Part shown: in pieces, positions 10,546-22,119 of the stretch | Position numbering within the stretch: position 1 is the first letter of the stretch | Layout of the letters: each line of letters begins with the position of its first letter | Origin: Notamacropus eugenii | Taxonomy: Eukaryota; Chordata; Mammalia; Diprotodontia; Macropodidae | Assembly: GCF_028372415.1 (NCBI RefSeq) | Contig: NC_092872.1 | Location: 8,810,001-8,874,000, forward strand | DNA length: 64,000 bases | Reading direction: 5' to 3' | The notes under the pieces: generated by a model | Database searches by the model: none | What the model was told of the DNA's origin: nothing | The model's input: the letters and a program-made list of their open reading frames with translations, nothing else | Position numbers and translations under genes: made by a program

Positions 10546-10720
10546 ACACTAGGTTTGGAGTCAAAGAAGTAAATTGTGAGCCTTAGTTCTGTGGTTTGTT
10601 ACCAGCTGGGTGACTTTGTGTTCATTGTTCCGTTTTTCTGGGCCTTGATTCCTTTATTTGTAAAATCAGAAAATTGGACTAGGTGGTCTGGAAGGCCTGT
10701 AACATCTATAAATCCTGTGG
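10546..10720 (+). repeat. MIR-like SINE
   Basis: CACTAGGTTTGGAGTCAAAG, TTACCAGCTGGGTGACTTTG, CTTTATTTGTAAAATCAG and TTGGACTAGGTGGTCTGGAAGG follow the MIR order. Confidence 0.6.
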
Positions 10721-10839
10721 TCCATAGTCTCTGAATTCCATGGTCCCGGGCTTTGCCCTCCCTGCCTCCCACACCATCCTCCAAGTGGAATCATCCTCCG
10801 GAGGTCTTTTCCAGTGCCCCCACCCCCAGCCCAGATTCT

Positions 10840-11015
10840 AGTGCCTTCCCCTCACAAGCTAGCTTTCCTCCCGATTTGTGTCCGTTGTTTCCGCCTTTAG
10901 GCTGCAAGTTGCTTGAGGAAATTGACTGATTTTGTTTTTCTTTGTATCCCCTGACTCCTTCAGCACTCTGTCTGCCACAGTAATTTCTTAATAAATGCTT
11001 ATTAATTGATTGATT
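10840..11015 (+). repeat. L2-like 3' end
   Basis: GCTGCAAGTTGCTTGAGG, TTTGTTTTTCTTTGTATCCCC, TCTGCCACAGTAATTTCTTAATAAATGCTTATTAATTG matches a LINE2 terminus ending in its TTGATTGATT short tail repeats. Confidence 0.6.
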
Positions 11016-11142
11016 TGTAATTCAGGCTTTAAGTAGTACCGATCACGCCAGTTTATGCAAATCTCCAATATTACTTTGAAGTCTTGTAGCATTTCATGAG
11101 CTGCACCAAGCAATTTAGCGTTTGATTATGTCTAAAAGATAG

Positions 11143-11392
11143 GGCAGCCAAGTGGTACAGTGCATAGAGCACTGGGCTTGCAGGCAGGAAGACCCATCTT
11201 CTTGAGTTCAAATCTGACCTCAGACACTTGTGAGCCGCGTGACCCTGGGCAAGTCACTTAACCCTATCTGCTTCAGTTCCCTCATCTGTAAAATGAGCAG
11301 AAGGAAATGACAAACCACTCCAATATCCTTGTCAAGAAAACCCCCCAAAAGTTGTCACAAAGTCAGACATGACTAAAGAAAGAAAGAAAATA
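11143..11392 (+). repeat. Marsupial CORE-SINE, near full length
   Basis: GGGCAGCCAAGTGGTACAGTGCATAGAGCACTGGGC head through CAAGTCACTTAACCCTA and AAATGAGCAGAAGGAAATGACAAACCACTCC to CAGACATGACTAAAGAAAG and a short A-rich tail. Confidence 0.9.
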
Positions 11393-12118
11393 AATAAGCG
11401 TGATATAAGAGAATGAGTGCTAGACCTGAAATCAAGGAATGTAGTTCATATCCCAGCTCCCATCTAGCTTTTCAACCCTGGGAGGGAGACTGAAGTACAG
11501 TTTCCTCCTCTGGGAAATGGACATCGTACTCTTTCCCATCACCTGGCATTGGTATTAAAAAGTCCTCTCTTAACCAGTCAGACCATGGCATTCCCTTTCT
11601 CAAAAACCATCAGAAGTTTCTGGTGCCTCCATGATGAAAGACAAATTCCTTTCCTTGTGTAAGAGGGAATTTGAGGACAACTTTATGGGGAAACAGGATG
11701 AACAAAAAAGACACTCAGCACCCCGCTAAAGAAATGTCCCCTAACTCTAGGCCGAATTACACAGATACCACAGCTGTTCGACCAGGTCATTACTAAACCT
11801 GCAGCTGCCCACAGACCTCCTCTGACTTTAGGCTGTGTCCTCAGGGATGCTCAGTCTACTTATAGAGGACTACTACCCTATTTGAGTCTGTGAAGGAAGC
11901 CTCCGGCTAGGGAGTTCTTAACCTTTTTTCTTTGTTACCCTTCTATGTCAGTCCTTCAGATACTTCTCAGAATAATTTTGGGAGGAACAGAAATCCATGA
12001 GAGAACCTAAGATTAGTTTGGGCTATGTTGAGTTTGAGATTCTTACAATCCTCCCCTTGGATATGATTACAAAACATTTCCAAATAGAAGTTGCTACCCA
12101 GACTCTAAGTCAATAACT

Positions 12119-12400
12119 CCACCAACTAGCATATGTAAATACCCAGTGTTTACTATGCATCTGTGGTAGCTGCTGGGGACACAAAGACACGAGTAAAATA
12201 GTCCCTGCTCTGAAGGAGCTTATATTCTAGGGGGAGAGACAATGCATGTACCTACAGGCAAAATAAAGACAAGGTGATTTGGTGGGCAGTGGGGAAACGC
12301 CAGCAGTGAGGGAGATGAGGAAGGGTCTTGTAGAAGGTAGTATTCTGATTAAGCGTGAAAGGAAATGAAGGCTTCTAAGAGGCAGAGGGAGAAGGTACAG
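12119..12400 (+). repeat. Old interspersed repeat, family B (unnamed)
   Basis: CCAGTGTTTACTATGCATCTGTGG, GCTGCTGGGGACACAAAGA, TAGTCCCTGCTCTGAAGGAGCTTATATTCTAGGGGGAGAGACAA. Related stretches are at 33680-33790, 35107-35208, 37120-37220, 38085-38205 and 56405-56530. Confidence 0.5.
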
Positions 12401-12879
12401 GAATGGGGTACAACTTTTTCAATGGGATAGAGATGGGAGATGTAATAGAATGGGAAAATAGAGAGAATGACAGCGTGGTTGGACTATAAAAATGTGTCTA
12501 AGGGAGTACTATGGAATTAAGCTCGAAAGCTAAAGCTACTTTGGGCATCTATTTCCTTCAGCAAAAGGGAAAATGGGAGTGGTTATTGCAAGTGCTTTGG
12601 AATAGCAAGCACCATTATTGATGGGGTGCTTGGGTGCATGCACTTGGGCCCCAATTCTAAAATCACATTTCTCTTTAAAAATCACATTTCTGTTCAAAAA
12701 TCACATTTCTTCCTAGCCTCAAAACACTATCTCAGGCAGTTTCTCCCCAGCCCAAGGACACAGCCTGCCCTAGCAATAACGTTATCTCCCTTCCCTGCTG
12801 TAGTAGCCGGCTGCACCTCTAGAACTCCTTAGTTTGAACCAGCTGTGGACTGGCCTATCAGGCTGTGCACTGGGTCATA

Positions 12880-13385
12880 ACGACATTTCCTGCTCACTGA
12901 CCAGTCACATGTATCCTAGACTTGGACAACCTATACTCCCTTACATTAATCTTGTCTAACAAGACCTTGACGAGAGAAGCCTGGTTTTTCCTGGTCAGCC
13001 CTGATGGTTGGATGACTTAGTGATGTTTCAGTTCTAAAACTACACCTCCAGGTAACCCCTCCTTGGGCTCTTTCCTGATGAATTTTGGGTAAATACTTGT
13101 GCAATAGATACCAAAAGTGCATGTTCTTTTAAGAACTAACCGCTCCTTAGCCACTCCCTAATCCTACCCCAAGACACCTAGTTAGCATGTTTGGCACAAG
13201 TGATACTATAGAATATCCTATATAAACTTTCCCTGTGCCCCTCTAAGGTTGCAGGTTCCCTAAGAACTCTTGCCTGCTGAAAAGTGTAGTAAATCTTTAC
13301 CTTGACCTCAACCATGCTTGAGTCTGTGAATTCTTCCCCAGACAACCTGCCCCTGGTACCCTGGTGTTCATGGGGGTCTCACACC
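12880..13385 (+). mobile_element. ERV-like solo LTR (provisional)
   Basis: It has a TATATAAA promoter box at 13219-13226 and, downstream, the typical R/U5 pattern CCCCTCTAAGGTTGCAGG, AGTAAATCTTTACCTTGACC and TTGAGTCTGTGAATTCTTCC. There is no exact AATAAA. Both ends and any duplication are undefined, so limits are approximate. Confidence 0.4.
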
Positions 13386-13584
13386 CCCTTTCCAGCCCTC
13401 ATCATTATGATCTTCCTGAACTGTCAAAGCTTAAAGGGATAGGGGATGTGATGGGGGTGGAACATGATGAATATCTTCAAGTATTAAAGGACTGTGACAG
13501 GAAAGAGATTAGACGTGTTCAGCTTGGCCCCTCCACTAGGAGCAATGGGGAGAAGCTGTAGAGACAAAGTTAGGCTGGGTTTTA

Positions 13585-13805
13585 GCAGAAAAAAACAACT
13601 TCCTAACCGAAAGAGTTGTCCCCAAAGGGAACAGGTTGCCTTGAGAAGTGGCTGGTTCTCTTCTTGGAGGTCTTTAAGCAGAAGCTAGATAACTTGTAGG
13701 TACGTTGTAAGTGGGAATAACGTTCCTGACTGGGGCCGAATCAAATTTTCAAGATTGTCATGTACGCTTGAGGTCCTTTCCAGCTCTGAACTTCTGTGAT
13801 TCCTT
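13585..13805 (+). repeat. Old interspersed repeat, family A
   Basis: CTAACCGAAAGAGTTGTCCCCAAAGG, TGGAGGTCTTTAAGCAGAAGCTAGAT and TTGAGGTCCTTTCCAGCTCTGAACTTCTGTGATTC match the copy at 6101. Confidence 0.5.
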
Positions 13806-13859
13806 TTATTCAAGTTTCTAAAACATTTAAGTTGATCCGTTGGCAGTTGCCGCTTCTGT

Positions 13860-13975
13860 TGTAGGGATCTTAACTTGGAGAAACAGTGTGATATAATACA
13901 AAAGGCAGTGGATTTGGTTTCAAAAAACCTGGGCTGAAAATCAGGCCATGTCACTTACTAGACCTGTAAAAAGAG
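13860..13975 (+). repeat. MIR-like SINE fragment
   Basis: CAGTGTGATATAATACAAAAGGCAGTGGATTTGGTTTCAAAAAACCTGGG and CATGTCACTTACTAGACCTG: head and core, with no tail. Confidence 0.5.
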
Positions 13976-15289
13976 AGACAGAGTTACTTCTGTGAAAAGA
14001 GTCATAGACTCCGAATCAGGTGATCTGGTGACACTAAACAGTGCGCCCCGAGCTCCCCCTGCCCTTCATCTCCTAATCTAGGGGCCAAACTGAATGCGTC
14101 TTATCTTTTCCATGTTACAGTCCCTAAGTACTTGATAGTCATCCTTAATGTTCCATCTCCCCCTTTCCTACCCCTCTATGCTTTGACAGTTCAGAAGATC
14201 AGTCCTCCCAAACACGTTAGGTCTTAATTTTCTCCCCTGTAAAATAAAATGGCTGGATGATGATATCCCTTCCAATTTTATAATCTTAAATCTGACTCCC
14301 CTGCCAAGAGTAAAAATTATCCAAGATAGCAGAGTAAATATCTTGTTTAAAATATCACCAACAGAAAGTAGAAGTTTTGAAATAAATTACTCAGAATGGC
14401 ATTTCAAAGTTCAATGAAAACTTCCAGTGATCAAATATTTGCACAGAATAACATTTAAGGACTAAGTCATAGGGAACACGGAACTGTAATAAGGAAGATG
14501 GATGTACATTTGAGCTAAGATCATAAGGACCTATCTTATATACTAAGTATATCGTGCAAATAATACCTAAGCCTACTTACAGAAGTGTTGGTTTTTAATC
14601 AGCGTCCAACCCACATCCATGAGTCCTGTGGATTAAATGCCCTTCACTGAGAATAAGGGTTAGTCAGTCAACTCCCTAGTCAATGTTTGAACAGAGCAAA
14701 GATAATTTAGCGTGGGCAGTTCCGAACCCATGCAGGATAAAGTAAGCTGAACCAGAAAACAATGTAAACCATGTAAGCAAAAAAGAAACCTGAACACCAT
14801 AATTATAATGAGCAGGCCTACGCCCAGAGAAGGGGTGAGAACCCGTACCCCAGGCTGGGGCACTCTTTGCTCGGATGACAGATGGACGATTTTGGTTGTG
14901 GAATTTATTGTTAGAATGAATGGGTGCATTGAGTGTTTTTATTCAACTGCTTTTCTTTCCCTCTCTGTTAAAAGGGATGAAAGGTGATGACAGGGGGAAT
15001 ATAGACAAAACCAAAAGAGAGAAAATGCTGATAAAACAAAAGATTACAGTAAAACTAAGATTCAGAAAATTCAAACTTCGGAGAAGCCACCAAAAATAGC
15101 CTGAAGAAATAGAGTCCTGGCATTAAAAACAAGCAAACAACTTTCATTCCACCCTCTCTGAGACTCGAACCTGCCAAAATGTTTAAAGATTTCCTGTAGT
15201 GGGTCTTGAGGACCAACATTCCTGAGATCCTTTGGCTTTGTGTGCTTAGACTTCCCTGGTAACTACCATTTATAGGAGGGTAGACTTAG
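13976..15289. other. No gene recognised
   Basis: AT-rich DNA with a few L2-like pyrimidine-rich phrases at 14100-14220 and no clear element. Longest frame 89 codons, not protein-like. Confidence 0.35.
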
Positions 15290-15600
15290 GCTGGAGGCAG
15301 TTACATGGCGTGGTGGATAGAGGGCTGGGACTGGAAGACCTAAATTCAAATCCAACCTCAGACACTAGCTGTGCTACCCTGGGCAAGTCACTTAACTTCT
15401 GTTTACTTTACATCTTGTTACTTTTGGAGAGCATATTAAAGCCTTTTCCAACAAAGTATCACCGATGCGTATACCTCAATTTCCTCATCTGTAAAATGGG
15501 GAGGTAGCACCTACCTCCCAGGGTTGTTGTGGGAATCAAATGAGATAACAATTGTGAAACACTTAACACAGTGGCTGGCACAAATTTGTTAGGCACGTAC
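15290..15600 (+). repeat. MIR/MON1-like SINE interrupted by a 67-bp insert
   Basis: Head at 15297-15406 (ATGGCGTGGTGGATAGAGGGCTGGGACTGG, CAAGTCACTTAACTTCTGTTTAC). The body resumes at 15474 with CCTCAATTTCCTCATCTGTAAAATGGGGAGG through GGGTTGTTGTGGGAATCAAATGAGATAACA. The two parts join exactly in the family order when 15407-15473 is removed. Confidence 0.8.
15407..15473 (-). repeat. 67-bp fragment inserted in SINE, related to 16650-16710
   Basis: Its reverse complement reads ...TTTGTTGGAAAAGGCTTTAATATGCTC..., matching CTTGTTGGAAAAGGCTTTAACATGTCC at 16668-16694 in the opposite orientation. TTTAC occurs at the left junction on both sides. Confidence 0.6.
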
Positions 15601-16129
15601 CTGCGAAGGATGAAGAAATTGTGGGTAGTGTCACCTCATAAAAGGAGTGTAGGGAACAGTTTGCAAAAAACTTGGTGTGAGATTCAATTAAGCCAAGGGC
15701 GTTTAAAGTTGAAACTACAAGAAGGATAATGGACATTTTTTTAATTACTCAAATGGATCTGTGAACCCATCAGTTTGGAAATTGCCACCAATAAAACAGA
15801 CCCCAGTGCCAACTCCTCTCAAGAAAATCTTGGCCTTATCTTCCCATAAGTTGGCCACAGGGGACTCCAGTCAATGTCCTAGAGGCTTTCCTTACTTTCT
15901 CCTGGCATTGCAGAGGCAAGGTGGATTACATACTTGCTACTTGACCAGCCCATCTTCTCCTCCTACCATACAATTCTTTGATGACAAATTTCACTACTAA
16001 TCCATGAAGTTATTCATTTGTTATATGTTGCAACCTGGTCACACCCACCATATATCTTTCCATTGTCCTCTATGACACTTACTTTTAATTCTTTAGAGAT
16101 TATTGCATTCTATGACTCAACTGCCCTTT

Positions 16130-16711
16130 GGCAAAACAAGTAGAATACTGGTATTAAAAAGATCAGCCTTTGTTTCTGTGGAAAACAGGGGATTGCTAAA
16201 GGACCTTTGCAATTTCCTGAAGGCAATCTAGACCACTCTCCAACTCCTACTCAGCTACAGGTCCAACTTGTAGCCCATCTGTACTGTCTGTCCCAGATAC
16301 ACATATTGTACAAGTTCTGTAGGCTGTTCATTAAAATGCATCTCATAATCCGGGCAATATTTTTATCCACTTGGTATTTCCCCAATAGATGATCAGACCA
16401 AGATCTTTTCAGTGGTTACAGCTCTCTTCTAGGAAACTATGCAACATTCCAGGGTTTGATGGAACCAGCACAACATTTATCAGCAAACAGGAGCATCTGG
16501 AGGACCTCCCCATCTGGGAAGCCCTCTTCCACTTGGGTTCTGCCTTGAATCTCTCTCATCACAGCAGTGAATACCCTCAGTAAGCATGCACCTCTCTGTT
16601 TCATGGTTCATCTGGTATTTATATCTTTCAAGGAATCTTGAATGATTTTGATATATGTATAGGCTATACCTTGTTGGAAAAGGCTTTAACATGTCCTACC
16701 AAGAGTAACAG
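16130..16711 (+). repeat. Unidentified interspersed element (provisional)
   Basis: It shares its right end with the 67-bp insert at 15407-15473, showing it belongs to a dispersed family. No convincing open frame. Its right end abuts an L1 ORF2 fragment. Confidence 0.35.
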
Positions 16712-16930
16712 GATATAGAGTAAATCCATATAAATCATCAGCATTCTTATATATCACAAACAAAACTCTCCAAGAAAAGATAGTGAAAGGTACCCCATTT
16801 AAAATAACTAGACAGCATAAAATACCTGGGAGTATACCTGGCAATAAAAGAAACTTTATACAAATAAAATCAGATTTAAATAATTGAAGAAACACTAAAT
16901 GTTCATGGGTAGGCAGGGTAAAAATCAAAT
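16712..16930 (+). mobile_element. L1 ORF2 internal fragment
   Basis: Translation gives NPYKSSAFLYISNKTLQEKI then KGTPFK and, later, the phrase CSWVGR, matching the L1 ORF2 region of human type KINTQKSQAFLYTNN...PCSWVGR. It has in-frame stops and no 3' end. Confidence 0.65.
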
Positions 16931-18172
16931 GCTTTTTAGAAAATAATCATATACATATTAGGATCTTATACCTTTTAATAAATTGTAAAATGGTAAAGAT
17001 ATGGCCCACTCCGAAGCATTGCTTGCAAAAGTTTCCTTGTTACCGAATACTCTCATCAAGGATGCCCTTGATTCATGTACAAATGACTCAAAAATCAAGA
17101 TTTTTGCATGTGTGGGAGAATAAGCATATTGGTCAGTAACTAGTTGGTTTTGGTCACCATTTTTTAGTATTAGAGAGGTCTGAAATTTTTCTACCCCCTT
17201 TGTCCTCTTTTCCTACACCAGGTACTTTATATTTCACGGAAAATGACCTTAGTGCCTTCCTAATTGGTCCCCTGCCTGATCAATACCCCCCTGAGGGAAG
17301 AGGAGAGGAAGGCAGAAGAGAAAGAGAAAAAGCAGAAAGAGGAGGTGGGTGCCTTCACGAGTCTCTTGCCTAATCTCTGGCTTCTCATAAGACTGTGGAG
17401 ATTCAAGCTTACCTTCATACCCTGCAAATCTGCCTGTTCTCCAGCCTTTGAGGAAAGAAGCACTATTCTATCTTCCCAGTCCCTTATTGCTGAGGTGTAG
17501 GGAAGAGGATCATTCCATCAAGCTTCCAGACTGGTCTTCTGCCCTGGGGAAAGAGTATCAACACTCCTTCTGCTCTAAGTTCTAGCTCCCTTGCCTGAAC
17601 TGTCCAACGCTCTGAAAAGACTCTCTCAAGTTTTCACTTAAGGATTAACAAGCTCACATCTGGTCATACCTTCTACATCCCACTGATTCTGAATCCCTAT
17701 AGATCATCATCCAAACTCCATTTTCCATCCCCCACTATCTGATTCCTTATTCCCATTCTTCTCAATACACATTCATCACCCCTTCTCCCCCAAACAAATG
17801 ATAACCACCCTTTCCACTGTGTACTTGGAATGTCTTCTCCATAGGCAACACTTTGCTTTTATCTTAAATCTTTTCCTTTTCCACTGCTTCCATCTTCTGG
17901 CTCTCCCTGACCTGTCTCCCTTCTCATGGCACAGCCTCTATAGCCTCCCTTTCCAGCAATGGCTGGACTTTCACTCATTCCTTTCAATTCACTGTGGATC
18001 AGGGTGGGGAAGTTGGAATACTCTTGCTCCCCACTGCAGCTTCTAAGTTCTCCCCCTACCATCATCACTCAGTAATGTCTCCTCCTTTGAGGTTCATACA
18101 ATCCACATCTACCCAATCAAAATTCTGGTAACTGTTGTCTACAGAGCTTTCAAACACTGCCCTTTCTTCTTC

Positions 18173-18798
18173 AATGAGTGTTGGGGGTGTAAGCTCAGTT
18201 CCATGTGGACAGTCTCGGGCAGGTAAAGGTGAGGACTTCTAAACCTTAGAGTTCTCATGAGGCCCCCCAGGGAACAGCTGGGAATTGAGGTGTGAGACCC
18301 GGGCTATCTCATGCATTTCCACCTTTTCCCTGTGGGAAACTTGCTGGGGAGAGCATCCCGCCCTCGAGATTAATCCATGGTCTGAGCACACCTATTGTTG
18401 TCTAAGGGCTGAGAACAGGCATGGTATTCAGGTGCAAACTATGCGGCGGGAGAGCTTAAGTAGGGTCAGGAAAGCCTGAAGGCGCTCTTAGCGCTGAGGG
18501 GCCCTTAGAGGACAGAAGGCCCCTCTTCCCTCTCACCTCTTCCCTCTCCCCTCTCCCCCTCCCACTTCCACTTCCATTCTCTTACTGTAAGATCTTTGCC
18601 TCCTTGGGAAGATGATTCCTCTCTCCTAAGGAAGAATTCACCCTGCACATGTAACCAAGACCCTGAATAAAGCCTAACCCTTGTTCGACTCTGGAAAGTC
18701 TCTTCTCTCATACATTTATGCGGTTTGGCCAGCCGAAGACCTGCAACAGGTAAGGAAAGACTCGGGTAGCCCTTAGGCCTCTAGGCCTGACAAATGAG
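18173..18798 (+). mobile_element. Solo LTR, family LTR-B, with 6-bp duplication
   Basis: The LTR occupies 18179-18792 (614 bp), starts TGTTGGGGG and ends GACA. AATGAG flanks it exactly (18173-18178 and 18793-18798). AATAAA lies at 18666-18671. There is no internal viral sequence. A 6-bp duplication is typical of class II (ERVK-like) elements. It lies inside the L2 relic, so it is younger. A second copy is at 61819-62425 on the minus strand. Confidence 0.85.
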
Positions 18799-19964
18799 TT
18801 AGATACATGGTTCACAATCTTTCCTCTCCAAATACTGCCCTCCTACTAGTGGACTTCAACATATACTGACTCTCCTTCAAACACCTTACCCTTCCAATTC
18901 ATCAGCCTCTTCATTTCCCAGGACCTACTCTACCCCCACCTTAGCCACACCCCAAAATGGTCATGTTCTTCATCTTGCCATCCCTCACACAAATGCGCCA
19001 CCTCCATGTTCATCTGATCACCATTCACCTAAGATGCTTTCTCCCTCGTTCTCTGCCTTTCAACATCAAACCCTGCTCTTCATCCTCATCATGATCTCCA
19101 TTCCCTTGACCTCAATTTTCTCCCATGCCATCACTCCTGCACCAACCACTCTCTTTTTCCCTTACTGACCCGTTGATGAACCAGTTGAACTCTGTACTGT
19201 ACCCTTCTCAAGTCTTTTGCCCCCTTTCACATTGCTGATTGTGCCCTGCCAGGCTTCAGTCTTGGATCATTCCCACCATATGCAGGATTTGTTCCACAGG
19301 ACTCTGTCCTGGACCCTATTGTCTTCTTACTCCTTACAACTTCTGATCACATCAGTTTTCATGGATTCAACTATCATCTCTGTAGCTCCAACTATAGTCT
19401 CTAACTCCAACTATTTGTTAGATATCTCCAACTGTATGTCCAGGAAACATTTCAAACTCAACATATCCCAAACTGAACTCTTTCCCCCTAAATCTTCCCT
19501 TGTTCCAGACTTCCTTATACTATCAAGGGCAGCACCCTCTTCTCAATTACCCAGATTCCCAACCCAAGGAACTCCTACATCTCCCCCACCCCCAATATTT
19601 CCTGTTGTAAACATTCAGTTTATTAATTTTACTTTTACAACATCTCAGATACATCTTCTCTCCTCTGGTACTGCCCCTACTGTGGTGCAGACCCTCATCA
19701 CCTCATGCCTGTAGTACCTTGCTGCTTAGCCTGTTTGCCACATCCATCCTCCATTTAGCCACCAAAGTAATTCTCTTAATTCACAGGTCTAACCATGTCA
19801 ACTCCTACTGGATAAATTCCACTGGCTCCTTATGACCTCCAGAATTAAATAAAAACCCCTCTATTTGGCATTCAAAACCCTCCATAACTTAGTGCATCTC
19901 CCACCTCCACCCCTCTCTAGTCTTCTTAAATGTTACACTTCACCTTTTTTTCCCCCTTAAGGAC

Positions 19965-20250
19965 CATGCCTTAAACTCAAATCACTCTGGCTTTCATTGA
20001 TTGGTCAACAACAGGTACCAGACCAAGCCCCACTTAGTGGGCATTGTTTGGCCCCTGATTGGTTCAGAGTGAATAGCAATTCTGTTTCAGCCAGGAAGCC
20101 TGATCTTTCCTTCCTAAATTGTTTTTTGGGTTTTTTGGGGCTAGAGACCTGTTAAAGACTAAAAAAGTCTAGGTCTCTCACTACATCCTGGGCCATCTCC
20201 AGTTGTCACTGGACCCAGATGGCTCTGGAGGAGACAAACAACCCACCTCT
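19965..20250 (+). repeat. RTE-type SINE, 3'-truncated
   Basis: CACTTAGTGGGCATTGTTTGGCCCCTGATTGGTTCAGAGTGAATAGCAATTCTG, GGCTAGAGACCTGTTAAAGAC, CATCCTGGGCCATCTCCAG and CAGATGGCTCTGGAGGAGA. The last part matches the SINEs at 27566, 42490 and 48690. The L2 relic resumes after it. Confidence 0.65.
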
Positions 20251-20544
20251 TTGATGCAGTGAGATTGGCCACCTTGCTATTTCTTGAACAAGATATCCCA
20301 TCTCCCAAGTCCATCATTTTAACAGCTATCTCCTATGCCTGGAATGCATACCAGCTAAAATTCCACCTCGTAGAGGAAGACTGTGGCTGTGCTCTCGTTC
20401 ATTCCTTGGTATCGTTTACACCTAAGTTATTTGCATGTTGACGCTTAGATGACGAGCTCCTGGAAGGCAAGGACTATCTCTTCCCCTTCTTGGGATCCCC
20501 CAGGGCGTACCACAATGCCTGACATATCTGTTCACTCATATACA

Positions 20545-20752
20545 GCTCTTCATGATTCAGTGGCCCATAGCACACCAATACCATTCAGGGGTTCTTGGCA
20601 AGCATCATGGAGTGGTTTGCCATTTCCTTCTCCAGTGTATTGAGGCAAACAGTGGTTAAATGACTTGGGAAGATCACACAGCTGAAGTCAAATTTGAACT
20701 CAGGTCTCCTGTGACCCAACATTCTTGCCACTGAGCCATCTAGCTGCTTTAC
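20545..20752 (-). repeat. Marsupial CORE-SINE
   Basis: Plus-strand reading: GGTTTGCCATTTCCTTCTCCAG, TGAGGCAAACAGTGGTTAAATGACTTGG, TTTGAACTCAGGTCTCCTG, GCCACTGAGCCATCTAGCTGC. Confidence 0.8.
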
Positions 20753-21129
20753 TCAACACAAAGACAAATGTTTATTGACTTGTTTACATACCCTAGGTCC
20801 AATTAGATGCTTTTCCCTTATCTTTAGTGTCATTTTTATCTCCCCTCAGCCACACCTGGGACTGTTAAGATCCAAATGTCCCACCATCCTTGACGTTTTG
20901 GTAAATTTTAGAGCTATTTTACCAATTTTTTGTCATCCTTTTTTTCTTTACGTGTCTTTGGGAGAACTTTGCTTAGTTGAACCTCTTGCCAAGCTTTCTT
21001 TAAATTGTCTCCATACTCCACTTTATGACGTGATAGCGGCTTACATCATCCATCCTTCTGCTTGACAAGTTCAAAGGTGCTTTCAGAACTCTGGCTCTTA
21101 TGACAAATGGAGCTACTAATGCTGAACCT

Positions 21130-21260
21130 TTGCCAGGCAACCTGGGCTCAAATCCTCTGATATTTAATAGCTGTGATGTTGGGTAAGACCTTTCACTTCT
21201 AGCCTCAGTTCCTTATCTATAAAATAAGAGGGTTGAACTAGATGGCCCCCTTCCAGCTGT
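21130..21260 (+). repeat. MIR-like SINE
   Basis: AACCTGGGCTCAAATCCTCTG, TAATAGCTGTGATGTTGGGTAAG, AGCCTCAGTTCCTTATCTATAAAATAAGAGGGTTGAACTAGATGGC. Confidence 0.65.
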
Positions 21261-21264
21261 TGGC

Positions 21265-21412
21265 CAGCTGTTTTCAGTCATGTCTGACTGACCTTTTTGG
21301 GGGTTTTCTTGGCAAAAACATTGGAGCAGTTTGTCATTTCCTTCTCCAGCTCATTTTACAAATAGGGGCAAACAGGGTGACTTGCTGAGGGTCACACATC
21401 TAGCATCTAGGA
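21265..21412 (-). repeat. Marsupial CORE-SINE tail
   Basis: TCAGTCATGTCTGACTG, GGGTTTTCTTGGCAAAAACATTGGAGCAGTTTGTCATTTCCTTCTCCAGCTCATTTTACA and GGGTCACACATCTAGCA. Confidence 0.8.
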
Positions 21413-22119
21413 CCACCTGTCATCTACTGTGGTTCAATTTCTGTACAAAACTATAATTGGTCTCCATGGCAGTTGTTGACCATTTCCCACTTTTCTGGCT
21501 AATTTCTTGTTTCAATAATTCAAGTTGTTCCAGTCATATGCCATCCTTTTCTCTGTTGCATGTATTGACTCTGGTCTCTGCCCCATCACAAGGCCTACCA
21601 GCTTCATCACTAACATTACTAACAATCTATTTTCTTTTGATTTGGTGCTTGCCCTGTCTAGCACTTACTTTCTCAGGTCTCAAGGTGTGCAGTTTCTGAG
21701 CCATGGTTTTTCACCATCTTCACTTTTCCTACCTACCTTTTGCTTTGAAGTCAATGAAAATCAGAACCTAACTTAGAGGATCTCTTACAGAACTTCATCT
21801 CTTCTTCTTCAGAGCAACTATATGTCTGAACTATTTTAATTCCCATAAGCTGTCTTTGTAGCTTATCATGATCACCTAAATAAGACCGTCTTGGAGGGCA
21901 AGGATCATTGGGTTAACCTATGCGCCTTGCACGTGGTTGGCACCTCATAAATGTGTTAAATTACTAATTTCTAACACTGAACAGCTACAAAATCAGAATC
22001 TCTGATTTGGCTGCTTCAGCTTACCTTATTCCTAGACTTAAAGCAGAAAAAACCCCAAAACATATTTGCTTTCTGGGAGCGTACATTGTTTTGTGTTATA
22101 TTAACCTGAAATAAGGTAC
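21413..22119. other. No gene recognised
   Basis: A short L2-like 3' end (CTTGGAGGGCAAGGATC...GCACCTCATAAATGTG) at 21885-21960. The frames at 21457-21776 are not protein-like. Confidence 0.35.

Larger units (their letters stand above)
17600..20540 (+). mobile_element. Long L2 (CR1-clade LINE) relic, split by two later insertions
   Basis: Successive L2 parts run in order. An endonuclease-like stretch lies near 18830-18950 (TAGTGGACTTCAACATATACTGA). The RT thumb region in the 19217-19714 frame contains LDISNCMSRKHFKLNISQTELFPPKSS-type sequence (split here: LNISQTELF, PKSSLVPDFLI). Then come TACTGTGGTGCAGACCCTCATCACCTCATGCCTG, CAAAACCCTCCATAACTTAG, and the terminal GAGCTCCTGGAAGGCAAGGACTATC. Stops and frameshifts throughout. 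Interrupted by the LTR at 18179-18792 and a SINE at 19965-20250. Confidence 0.75.

Noticed and set aside
19217..19714. 165-codon ORF
   Set aside because: L2 relic; the RT motifs are degraded and interrupted.
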